NCBI GenBank assembly: GCA_963576735.1
Contig: OY755171.1
Coordinates: 17,112,001 to 17,176,000 of the forward strand
Direction of reading: 5' to 3'
DNA: 64,000 nucleotides
Origin: Bedellia somnulentella
Lineage: Eukaryota > Arthropoda > Insecta > Lepidoptera > Bedelliidae
Below are positions 53,467 to 63,760 of this stretch, in pieces. Under the pieces are notes generated by a model. That model did not search any database, had not been told where the DNA came from, and saw nothing but the letters and a program-made list of their open reading frames with translations. The position numbers and the translations under genes were made by a program. Each line of letters starts with the position of its first letter. Position 1 is the first letter of the stretch.

Positions 53467-56400
53467 GTAAGTATTTTTAAAATTTATTTTGATAAGATAT
53501 ATAGATAACTCATTTTTTATGTTAACATAATACCATACATCAAAAGTAATAGTAAACAAATATAAACAACATTAAAAAATATATTTTAGTGCTATGGTAG
53601 CATAAACTAGTGCTTGTTATTCCCAAGAGGCTACACTCTTCGCTACAATGGTTTTCAGTAAAATATCGATGTACATAGTTTAAACTTTCAACACAAGTTT
53701 AAACTTACCATGTAAGGAAAATATATGTGTTATTTGAAATACACTATATATTTAAAAATAATTAATTTAGTATGCGACTAATATTTCGTAATACTCAAAT
53801 TTACTTTAGATTTTCAAAAATGTAAGTTACATTATAATGTTGTTACGTTGCGAAAATTGTACAAACATAAATAAAAACCCGTCACTCAATACGTATAGCG
53901 TTAATAATTGCTGGGTGACGTAACACAGACATGATAAAATTGATTTCTCAGAATGGGAGTTCGATAATTGATTACATTTATTCAAAAGCTGGATCTGGCT
54001 GATGATGTCATTATATGCATCATATATTTAAAATAAATTATTTATTTCTTTTAAAAAAAGAATTGAAAAAAAACATACTTCAGGCACAATTTGATTATAT
54101 CCTATGCTCGGATATAAAATGTACTGAACTCTACGTTTGCTAAACAAAGCACTATATAATGTATTAACTAATTAGCTAACTAACTTATATTTTGTAGCAA
54201 CTTATGTTTTTGACTCTACTAAGGCTTATGTACATCATTTGACATTATTACTTCACCGCCTCCATTTTAACCAAAATCGGGTTTGCAGATATGTGCCACT
54301 CCTACCCAAATTGAACCCGGGTTAACGAAGGCTTGAAATGCCCTGCAAAGGACATAATTTAACTTTAATATCAAAAAGATATAGTCTTGAATTAAAAACC
54401 TTTGATTTTGAAATTGGATTTAAGTCCATTTGTTAAAATGTTGAAAGAAATTTCTTCCAAATCAATAATTTTACCAATTTTGTTCCAGATCCGATGCAAT
54501 GGAACTCCAGTGATGTAAAATCATGGGTTATGTTTACTTTACAACATTTCAATTTGCCGATGGTTCCAACTGAATATTTTGCCATGGACGGACCAGCGTT
54601 AGTCACATTGACAGAGGATGAATTCAACCAAAGAGCACCACAGGTTGGTATTTCTTGTGTCTGAAATTGAATGATAGATTTTATTATTTCATAGCCGTGT
54701 AGTGCTGGATTATGCGTGTAGTGCCGGACTAGAATGTCACTAACCCTTTCTACCCACGGGTATCGTTATTTATGGGTATGTGGCTTTTTAAAGTGGTTTT
54801 TGGGCGATGCGGTTGGAGACCCATCACCAAAAATCTTGTGCCCTATCAACTTCCAAATGTGGGTGAGGATTTTCTAGCTCTGAAGCTCTGGCTACCCCTT
54901 TTTTTGGGATTTATGGCCGTAAGTATATGTATGTATGTAACTATTAATTTATTTTGAGTCAATTATACTAACAATTTCAGAGAACTAATTATTATTACTT
55001 AAAATTTTGTTGTGGAAATAAATTAAGAGTGAGCGTAATCAAACAAATATTTACATATTTCAAGTAAAGTAGGGCTTCCAATCGAATAAAATTGGGCTAT
55101 ATATAACTATCACACGACAAATATTGATTTAGATTAATATCCAAATAAAATTGTAGGACAAATTCGATAAGCATTAATTACATTTTACCGCTTCTAAAAT
55201 TTCCTTTTCTTTCTAATCATATTATATCATTAAACCGCTTTTTATCTTTAGTTAACTATTATTTATCTGAATTTCTAACTACGTTAGAATTACAAACAGC
55301 TCATCACATTTAGTGGGCGTGGCTTTCATGTGGACATAACCTCGTAAGGAAATGATTGATGTGGTACGAATATGGGTAATATAGACAGACATACGAGTAA
55401 GTGCAACTTAGACCTGGTTTTGATATGATTTCTGAGGCGGTAACTTATCTGTTAATGTAACTTATCTGTTAATGTAACTACTGCACATATACATTATATT
55501 TATACCATTAGTCAGCATAAGCAGTGACAATGGATAAATCGTTTTGTTAAACTGCTTTCCCTTTGATATGTGTTGCAATAAAATTTTAGAAAGAACATTT
55601 TAAAAAAAATGAAATATCCTATCTTACAGCTATAAATACCAAATAGCTTCAGAATAAAAAAAACTTCATCTATTTATGACAGTAGAGTGGGGAAAATTGG
55701 CGTGAAATATGAAATGGTTGGTTATGGGTGTCATCACCCACGAATCATTTAAAGAGCCCGAATCAAGGCAAACGAGTCCTAATTCAATATATTTGAGAAG
55801 GTACAAAAGAAGTTCAAATAGAAGATTAACGACAATATATGCTTCAAAATGTGAAAAAATATCCAATCATTAATAAACATATGGTTAATGAAATGAAACA
55901 GTACCCTACTGACTGAGATTTCAATTATTTTTTCAATAGTAAAGTGTGTTTGCGTGTAGATAGATGATTTCAACTAGAAAATATAATCACGCAATGCTTC
56001 TTTGTAATGGTCATTATTATTTACCGTTGATTGCAGAGCTATTATAGCGTATATTTACTCCTATTTTCCCCTACAAATGTATCATAATATGGTCATTAGT
56101 TTTCAAAAATATATACCGCTTCAATTTTACATTCATTTGTGGACATGAAAAGGATAGATGGAAGTAAAGTGGCGAAAAAGACATAGAGCCATTGTGTATG
56201 GAATTGTAAGTAGTGTACGATCACGGAGGATAATTTGCGAACAGATAGAAATTGAGGCAGTGCCGTTTACGAGTAGAAGGCTAATTTTTGAGAGCTAGTT
56301 AGGTTTAACCCAACTACGGCTAAGCAAAACGGTGGGTTATGATTGTTAACGGCGTGTATGTATGTATGTTATTCACAATCCGACCAATGACACAATATTA

Positions 56401-59400
56401 GAAATGTCAAAAGTAAAAATATTTATTGAAAGCCTGACTACGAATAAAGGAGAAAAGCCGAAACAAGATGACCTCTCAGATAAAAATCTAAAAATACATA
56501 GGTATAAAAAAGCTTGTAAAAATATCAAAGAAGACTTGTAGTTGAACCTAATTAATGCCTACAATGGTTAGGTTTGTGTTCCATTAGACATACTGTTGGT
56601 GCACCATGGCAATATCTTAATCATATTTTTAATGCATTTTTGAAATACTCTCTGGAGGCCTAGCACGAGCGCTATTTTATCGTCACAATATCGGTTGGAA
56701 TGAGATAACAGTATACGATACTAAGTAAGTGGGAAAGAGATGGCATTTTTATAACACGCTATTTCTAGTTAAATGGTCGCTCGTACTATGTTGATTCGTT
56801 TACTTTTTAGTCCCATTTTTACGTATTTGGTTCTAAAATTAAATTTAAAAACGTTATTTAGATACATATTTTTTACAACGTGGTTCCAACTTCTTACAAA
56901 ACAATTGTTGCGAAAGAATAATTATGTGACACGATTTGGAATGAACTTAATATTGTTACGCCAAACTATTCGAGGAAATCCGTTTTCGTTAACTAACCAC
57001 TTACATAACTATTTGTTGAAGCTAGAGAGGTTTGTCAGGATCGTGCGAAGTGGCGATCAATAGTCTCTGCCTACCCCAATGGGAACTAATGGCGTGAGTA
57101 TATGTATGTATGTATGTTGTTTACGATGTAGTATATTATCATGAACTCTTTCGAATAGAGATTAAGCCTAGTAGTAAGTACTTAGAGCCTTACCAAAAGT
57201 AGTATCTATTAATATACATACATATATATACTCTCGACTATTAATCCCTAAAAGGGGTAGCCAAAGCTTCAGAATCAGAAAATTTTCAACCACTTTTGGA
57301 AGTTACGAGGGGAAAAGATTGTAAAATGATTTTTTTTGGTGATGGGTCTTCAACCGCATCGCCCAAAAAAAGACCCGATACCCTTAGTCGCCTCTTACGA
57401 TAATCCATAGGAAGAAATGGAGTAGCGCTATTCTAAGCCTAACTACACAGAATATGTAAAGTTTACATCATGAAGAAGTGCACAATTCAATTTTTTATAT
57501 ATTATTTTAACCTACAAATCGATAACAAATACATTACAAACACAAGCATGTTCTTGATTCGATACACATTACAATTACTTTTGCTACTATTACTAAAGTG
57601 TTTGCCCTGTAGTGCCGGTTTAGAACATCGGTGTCGTAAGAGGCGACTAAGGATACCCTTACGGTTTTTAAGTGGTTTTGGGCGATGCGGTTGGAGACCC
57701 ATCACCAACGATACTTTATAATAATAATAATAAAACTCTTTATTGCACATTACAAAAAAACAACAATTACAAAAAAGATCGGTACAAAAGCCAAAGTACA
57801 ACTGGCGGTCTTATCACTACGAGCGATCTCTTCCAGACAACCCATGAATGGAAAGATTTGGTGGATTAAAAACATGTTCGGTAGATGTACAATAAATTAA
57901 ACTGATTTGCTTAAAAACTAAAATTATTCATCAAACTATTATCTATCTATTTTAAATATTACTAGATATTTATTAAGTTCTAACACACTTACAGATAGTA
58001 TTCCAAAAATAAATAATATTCAATAAATACAATACATATGCAATATATATAAAGATTTTTAAATAAAATACATATATACATTTTACGACATATATAATAG
58101 AATATATAAACTTTTGTATGCAACACAAATAATATTATTCTATTATCTTTATTCTAGCTTTGAAGCTCTGGCTACCTCATTTTGGGATTTATGGCCGTGA
58201 ATATGTATGTATTTATGTACGAATATCTTTTCATTGAAACGACTAAATTCAATTGAACTGGCCTGTTTATTTTTTAATCATTTTAGTCAGTGTACTAAGA
58301 ATTTATTGGCCAGTAAATTTCCGTACAGAATAAATAGCACAGTTTGGAATCAATATTCGCGTCCAAGCCAGTTACAAATACTAATAGCTTCGGGCTTTTT
58401 TCGTATATTCGTTTCCAAGAGGCATAATATTCGCTTTAGGTTTTTTATTCGTTTTAAAGCAAAAATAGAGACCATAAAATCGCGGTAACAAAACCTGACT
58501 TGGCTACAAAAAATGCGATTCTCGGAATTCGAATACAGAAGCTGTATAACTTGAGCTTAACACTTCATTGAACTAATTTATATATTTAATCTTGCATCTA
58601 GAGTTTTTGTTACATAATTTAGTGCTATCGCATATCATTGCCGTATCGTGCCGATTCTTCTTTGACATACATACATATACTCACGCCGTTAATACCCATT
58701 GGGGTGGGCAGAGACTATCGATCGCCACATCGTACGAGCAAACCTCTTTCTTCGTCTACATCCATCAATCTTTTCGTACATGCTTCTTCTTGCATCAATC
58801 TTTTTGAGCACACTCTCAATTTGGTCCAAGTGTGTCTTTCGCCGTCCTCTACTAACATTACCTTCCACATTAGCTCTATAGATACCTTTTACCAATTTCC
58901 TAACACCCATCGATGTGCCCAAACCATCTCAACATTCCTTTTTCTATCTTTCTTACAATATCATCTTTTACACCACACCTTTCACGAATCACGTCATTCC
59001 TCACACGATCCCATAACCTTACATTACAAACTTTTCTGAGGGACAAGCCTTCTTCTTTGAGTATTACTATTTTATTTTTATTTATTTATTTATTTATTTA
59101 CGGAAAACAAACAGCTTTAACACAACAATTAACAAAAAACAATAGAAATTAAAACATAGCCAGAAACAGTTTTCACATATTGGTAACGAACATGCGCTTA
59201 ATTAAGTATTACTGTAAATTAACTAACAATATAAGAACTAGGAAAGATAGTAGATTAACAAATAGGACAATAAAAAAAGAATTGTAGTTGTAATAATGAA
59301 CTGGATAGAAATAGAAAGATTTGTGATCATCCTAAAAGAATAAATTTGCCATATTTTTTTTTAAACAGTGAGGTATTGGTATTAAAAAAAATATATCATA

Positions 59401-61572
59401 TGCAGTGATAAAGAGACACGGGTGTTTTTAAAGGATTAGGTTGGCAATTTTTGCTAAGTTACCTTTATGCAACCATTTATGTTTGTCAAAATTATCTGTC
59501 GGTTTTGTACTTTATTTACAACTGTACTCTCTTAGAGCTGTATGCCATACATTAACGATTAATTAGCAGATGTGCTTAGAGTTAGAGTGTGCCTCAGAAG
59601 GTGTTTGTAGGTCATAGCGAGGTACCGAGAATTATTTGTTTGCGTTGCATCATGAATCGTAATGTGGTTATTTCGTTGCATTTACTTCACACCAACATAT
59701 TTAAGGAAAAATATATGAAACAGACGGAATGTAAGTAAACTTGCGCAAGTGACAATTTAAACCAAAAATAATTATCACTACTTGTAGATTGATCAAATAG
59801 AAAGGGACGATTTAAAATCGATTATTATATTAAAGTTGAAAAAGGCGCGAACTCGAAAAATATGTATGTGAACGAAATTTGACAGAGCAAGACTTATTTG
59901 TTCTTATAGCAGAAATTAAAACCAAGTCCAACAATAACTCGGGAAGACAAATTGAAACAAGGTGCAAATACGCAACAAATCTACGTCTGTCGGTACTAAT
60001 ATTCCCCGTGTAATTGTTATGGCCGGGCGCGTTGCGGGAACTTTCTCCAAGGCCGATGAAAGTTGCGCGACCACAGCGCTGCATCACGTAGCGAGTTAGA
60101 GTTGTTAGGCGACTGCATTTGCTAATGTTTACTTTGCGGTTTGCTCATTGTGTTTGATTGCTACTGCTCTTTGCGCTCCTGGTAGCTACTAGGGGGAGGC
60201 GCGGTTGTGGTGTTTTAAACCGTTTTGTTTTATGTTATGTTGAATACATACATACATATGCTCACGGCTATAAATCCCTAGAAGGGGTAGCCAGAGCTAA
60301 GGAATTGGAAATTCCTCAGCCACGTTTGGAAATTTCAGTGGGGAAAAGATGGTAAAATAAAGGTTTTCGGTGATGGGTCTCCAACCACATCGCTCAAAAA
60401 TCCCTTAAAAGCCCCAGTACCGTTAGTCGCCTCTTACGTACACCCACCGGAAGAAATGGGGTAGTGCTATTCTAAGCCGACACTACACGGCAATTTGGTT
60501 ATGTTGAATGTGAAGAATAATAGAGCATGTATGGCATGTCCCGGCATACTCCAATAAAAACTATGCATGAAAGTAGTTTTTTTTAATTTGGTATATTTCT
60601 TTATTGATCACATGAATTACACCAAATTGGTAAGGATAGAATGATCAATTAATTTATACATTTGTGTCTCTATTTCTTATAATATGCGTTGTGTGCGCGC
60701 TCTTTACACATTGCGTAAATGAAACTTTTAAGGATATTTAGCAGTATTTTATATAGTTTCTATAATGTATAGGTAGTTCACGTAATTTATTGCATAATAT
60801 ATTTATGTAGTTTCTCTCTATAGTTAATTTCTTTACATAAACATAAACGTTCACGCCGAATATCCCCTAAGGGGTTGGCAGAGGTACTGATACTTCTGAA
60901 CATCACGTGACTTTGTCACCTGGTGTTCAGAGTACCCACGTTTTGCATGGACAGTGTACTCACGTGATAGGGGGCAGGCCTATCGCCGTTTTGTACGAAT
61001 ACACTGTCACATGACAAAGTACAACTCAGCCATGTGGGTTTCCTCACGATGTTTTCCCTCACCGTTAACAACCATGATAAATTAACAACACATATGTCTT
61101 TAGAAAAGACAAAATTTCTTTCTTATTAATAAATAGTTAAGATGCTTTCCCATCAATCTTATATTTTATACTAGGTGAATTTCCATAAGTAGTTCTCTAA
61201 CAGGAAGCTGTCTTATGTTTCTTCCTTTGAATACTTATACCACAAAATGCAAAATATCACACAAAAACTGTCTTTTCATCTGTTTATATTAAATATTTAA
61301 AGTTTCAAATAATTATGCCATATTCAAAACTTTCAATTGTCCTTTTTCTTTTTTGCTGAAAAATATATACCGTCATAATTCGAACAAAAAATTCAATATA
61401 TCTAATATATTTTCATTGTTCCAGGCTGGTAGTACGCTGTACGCCCAACTAGAGATCTGGAAGGCAGCTCGGCACGAGGCGTGGAAGCCTTCACAATGGC
61501 CGGAGCCTATTCAGCAACAGTCTCCAGCCCCTACGCCTGCTGGTCTACCTTCAGCTGATGATATGAGTGATG
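52686..61572 (+). CDS. Ets98B: Ets98B / D-ETS-4 (SPDEF-type ETS factor), first three coding exons
   Basis: Three exons join in frame to give the first 361 residues of an ETS transcription factor, which acts in the nucleus. Residues 1-260 are Pro/Ser-rich with acidic patches (EEYIDIEELLK at 155-165) and two SUMO-type sites, VKEE (114-117) and IKME (215-218). Residues 261-335 form a complete pointed (PNT/SAM) domain: DPMQWNSSDVKSWVMFTLQH, MVPTEYFAMDGPALVTL, EDEFNQRAPQ, then AGSTLYAQLEIWKAARHE. The RAP-x-(A/G)GxxLYAxLxIWK signature is what I associate with SPDEF and insect Ets98B rather than Pointed, Yan or Ets1. The last exon ends in phase 1, so coding continues. The ETS domain is not in the window. 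No transcript evidence for the start. Confidence 0.8.
53467..54488. other. Ets98B intron
   Basis: AT-rich and free of recognised repeats. cattttaaccaaaatcgggt and cctacccaaattgaacccgg at 54265-54320 are slightly GC-rich. Confidence 0.5.
54489..54643 (+). CDS. Ets98B: Ets98B exon, first part of PNT domain
   Basis: Enters in phase 1 (acceptor ttttgttccag) and leaves in phase 0 (CAG|GTTGGT). Encodes residues 261-312, helices 1-4 of the pointed domain: DPMQWNSSDVKSWVMFTLQH, FNLPMVPTEYFAMDG, PALVTLTEDEFNQRAPQ. Confidence 0.92.
54692..54938 (+). mobile_element. Family B element in Ets98B intron
   Basis: catagccgtgtagtgctgga with a small 5' duplication (cgtgtagtgccggactagaa), core gggcgatgcggttggagacc, tail gtatatgtatgtatg. 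Confidence 0.85.
54939..56149. other. Ets98B intron, middle
   Basis: Mostly AT-rich. A worn family B remnant (minus) at about 55660-55775: ttcatctatttatgacagta, gagtggggaaaattggcgtg, atggttggttatgggtgtca, gagcccgaatc. A direct tandem phrase taacttatctgttaatg is doubled at 55441-55476. Confidence 0.5.
56150..56370 (+). mobile_element. Degenerate family C 3' end
   Basis: gacatgaaaaggatagatgg, gaaaaagacatagagccatt and gatcacggaggataatttgc match the LINE tail; ends ggcgtgtatgtatgtatg. Confidence 0.6.
56371..56653. other. Ets98B intron
   Basis: No feature recognised. Confidence 0.4.
56654..56795 (+). repeat. Dispersed ~140-bp repeat, copy 2
   Basis: Second copy of the repeat at 41551-41700, ~80% alike by eye, beginning ggaggcctagcacgagcgct. 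Confidence 0.8.
57017..57116 (+). mobile_element. Family C 3' end
   Basis: gaagctagagaggtttgtca, gatcgtgcgaagtggcgatc, ctgcctaccccaatgggaac, ggcgtgagtatatgtatgta. A 96-aa frame entering from 56773 is a chance fusion of intron and LINE. Confidence 0.85.
57218..57452 (-). mobile_element. Family B element
   Basis: Minus orientation: atacatacatatatatactc, gactattaatccctaaaagg, gggtcttcaaccgcatcgcc and gctattctaagcctaactac. Confidence 0.82.
57606..58213 (+). mobile_element. Family B element interrupted by another insert
   Basis: 5' part 57606-57718 (tagtgccggtttagaacatc to caccaacgatactttat); 3' end resumes at ~58154 (ctagctttgaagctctggct to gccgtgaatatgtatgta). About 45 bp of the host element are missing at the junction. 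Confidence 0.75.
57719..58150 (-). mobile_element. LINE fragment with (TAA)n-type tail
   Basis: Starts with aataataataataaaactct and ttattgcacattacaaaa, i.e. on the minus strand gtgcaataaagagttttatt followed by (ATT)n, a 3' end typical of some insect LINEs (I/Jockey-like tails). The rest is AT-rich; no coding part recognised. Confidence 0.5.
58214..58668. other. Ets98B intron
   Basis: No feature recognised; the 93-aa frame at 58207-58488 has no recognisable motifs. Confidence 0.4.
58672..59042 (-). mobile_element. Family C LINE 3' end, minus orientation
   Basis: The minus strand reads the LINE C-terminus: MGVRKLVKGIYRANVEGNVS, RGRRKTHLDQIESVLKK, then the CTGCCCACCCCAATGGG 3' stem and tail. 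Extends to tgagggacaagccttcttct (59036-59055). Confidence 0.85.
59065..59160 (-). mobile_element. Fragment of another LINE with AAAT tail
   Basis: (TTTA)n followed by cggaaaacaaacagctttaa and caca: on the minus strand an AAATAAAT-type 3' tail, joined to the end of the previous LINE. Family not identified. Confidence 0.45.
59161..59985. other. Ets98B intron
   Basis: AT-rich, with no feature recognised. Confidence 0.4.
59990..60190 (+). promoter_or_regulatory. CpG-rich patch inside Ets98B intron, candidate internal promoter
   Basis: atggccgggcgcgttgcggg, aaggccgatgaaagttgcgc, gaccacagcgctgcatcacg and tagcgagttagagttgttag stand out from the AT-rich intron and belong to no repeat found here. 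gcgctcctg|gtagct at 60180 could be a donor. It lies 1.2 kb upstream of the exon with the second half of the PNT domain. Low certainty. Confidence 0.25.
60246..60497 (-). mobile_element. Family B element, full length
   Basis: Exact 12-bp target-site duplication gttatgttgaat at 60234-60245 and 60498-60509. Very well preserved. Confidence 0.92.
60510..60834. other. Ets98B intron
   Basis: AT-rich, with no feature recognised. Starts with a scrap resembling family C coding (gaagaataatagagcatgta). Confidence 0.4.
60835..61113 (-). mobile_element. Family A SINE without tRNA head
   Basis: Minus orientation, well preserved from the tail (cataaacataaacgttcacg) to gaaaagacaaaa. Short target-site duplication aatttcttt on both sides (~60826-60834 and ~61112-61120). 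Confidence 0.88.
61425..61572 (+). CDS. Ets98B: Ets98B exon, second part of PNT domain
   Basis: Acceptor cattgttccag; donor GATG|GTAAGA (phase 1). Residues 313-361: AGSTLYAQLEIWKAARHEAW completes helix 5 of the pointed domain; a Pro/Gln-rich linker follows (EPIQQQSPAPTPAGLPSAD). The intron splits the domain exactly between NQRAPQ and AGSTLY. Confidence 0.92.
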
Positions 61573-61605
61573 GTAAGAACAGAATTATTATGCGTCATAG
61601 AGCAT

Positions 61606-61860
61606 ACATACATAGATACATATACTCACGGCTATAAATCCCTAGAAGAGGTAGGCAGAGCTAATGAATTAGAAATTCCTTAGCCACTTTTGGAAAGTTG
61701 TGTGGGGAAAAGATGGTGAAATAAAGGTTGTTGGTGATGGGTCTCCAACCGCATCGCCCAAAAATCCCTTAAGAGCCCCCAATACCGTTAGTCGCCTCTT
61801 ACGTACAACCACCGGATGAAATGGGGTAGTTCTATTCTAAGCCGACACTACACAGCTAGT
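61606..61860 (-). mobile_element. Family B element just after an Ets98B donor site
   Basis: Full length, with exact 13-bp target-site duplication cgtcatagagcat at 61593-61605 and 61861-61873. It starts only 33 bp after the exon end. Confidence 0.92.
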
Positions 61861-61873
61861 CGTCATAGAGCAT

Positions 61874-63340
61874 CTGGTGTTCATTACAATTAAAATACTT
61901 ATTAGGATTCGACTTCAACTATATTCTATGCAGAAAAATCTCTAGGAAAACTTAATGTAAGTGCCTATACATTTTTGCATGTTTTGATAATGCGATAACC
62001 CTGCCTGCTAACTTTTCTATTACTCATTTTTTTTCTTTGTCAAAAGTTCACAGATATTTTTGTAAATCCGAATCCCTAGATTAGCCTTTGTATTATTAAT
62101 TAAACTAAAAAAGCTTCCAAAACGTCTTGAAACCCTTTGCAAGTTCGTAACTAAACTATTCCATAAGAAACCATGTCACACGCATAGAAAACTGAAAATG
62201 GTATGCAACATGTCCTTGCACTGGAGCCACACAAACTATTCATTCATGTCTAGAAAAGCTCACAAAAAGTTGTCGACTTAGAGCCAGTCCACTGAAAGTG
62301 GCACGGCGATGCATCAAGCCTAGTATTGTGTTTGACCGTTACTCTCTGCCTACGTGCTACAAATCTCTTAATGATTTATGGTCATGTGTCATACAAGAAA
62401 TTGTTAAAAGTTCAAATGCATTTAGAATCTGTCTGGCTCTAAGCTAGGTGATACTTAGCCTTGATTGGATTTACTTCAGTAGGTTATTTAATGTTTATTA
62501 CATTTGTTTGACTTCTACTGACCATAAAATAGTAAAGAGGTGATGGACCCTATGTTCAAGTAAAGATAACTACTTATTTAACATTGGTAGCTCGATGAGT
62601 ATTTATATAATTCCACATTTCATTTCATTTCAACGAGAAGAGAACCGCTAGACATTTTTTATAGAATTTGAAAATCTGTGCACAACATAATGAATTTTTC
62701 ATTTGCTCTGTATTATCTTCATGAACTTATGAAATATGAAATTGAATGGTTTTAATGGGCACTGAGTCCCAGTTTTGAATTGGGTCTTAACTTATTTGTC
62801 TTTTCATAAGTGATATAGAAGAGAGTTCACACAAATGGGCGATAGTTCTATTCCCTGTAGTAATCTCTATATAGTTTGTGATTCCCTGTCATGCGAATAT
62901 ATGGCTCATTATTTTCAGGTAGCTAGCTAGGTCGGTAGAGGCTATCGATAGCCTATTTTTGTGGACATAAATAAAATAAAGGTTTCTTTACATTAATATT
63001 TTCATATAAATATATTTTTTTGTATGAGCTTTTAACTAACTTTATTGATTCTTTTAAACGGTTATAAATACCAGGTTTAAATACTTGATTAATTCTAATA
63101 TTCGATTTACGGATTCATTGACATTTAGAAGATGATTTTTTTAGTACAGACTTTTTATTTCAAGCCGTCGGTCGTTTATTTAAAAATGTTTGAGCTTTTA
63201 TCTGTATAAATCTGTGAATTGAACTATGCTTTCTTAGTATGTATATGTCCTGAAATTGTTTACATTTAGTTATAAGTGTGTTATTTTACTACACACGGGT
63301 GTGAACAGTCATTAATGTATTGTAACAAACAAGTTATTGC
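61874..63340. other. Ets98B intron
   Basis: No repeat or exon recognised; mixed AT-rich sequence. Confidence 0.4.
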
Positions 63341-63344
63341 AAGA

Positions 63345-63760
63345 TTACAATTATCATGTTCGAGTCCACGCCCCGACAGATAAACGGTCAATCAAAAACA
63401 GAGCACGCTGTCAAGTTGACATTCTCTCGGTCCTTATTCGAAAACGTCCATATACGTCAAATCGAGTTTTTGTCTCGTTTCCCGACGACACAGTTTCGAG
63501 TACTGTCGGCGACAGATCCAGCTGCACATATGGTGCACTGCCACGTCCTTATTTTAAGGATCACAAACGTATTAAGACAGCAATAGTATATCTCGAAATG
63601 TTTTCGACTGTACTTGTGCTACCTGTGCTGGACTCAGAAGGCCAGGTTTTGTTCTCGATGGGACTGAAAATTACGGTTTGCGACCGACTTCAAAAATCTA
63701 TTTTATATATTACGACTCGCCCCGGCTTCGCACGGGTGCAATGCAAAATATACCTACTAC
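63345..63760. mobile_element. Helitron-type terminus next to a CpG-rich block
   Basis: cgactcgccccggcttcgca and cgggtgca at 63706-63733 are, on the minus strand, the GTGCGAAGCCGGGGCGAGTC 3' end known from lepidopteran Helitron-like repeats, with the same layout as GTGCGAAGCTGGGACGATCC of the 6.4-kb copy. The CpG-rich block to the left (63360-63600) may lie beyond that end or belong to another element. Two overlapping open frames (63337-63822 and 63356-63586) are not protein-like. Confidence 0.5.

Noticed and set aside
56773..57063. 96-aa frame ending LERFVRIVRSGDQ
   Set aside because: A chance fusion of AT-rich intron sequence with the 3' end of a family C LINE.
58207..58488. 93-aa frame in an Ets98B intron
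   Set aside because: Low-complexity, AT-driven composition; no splice or family support.
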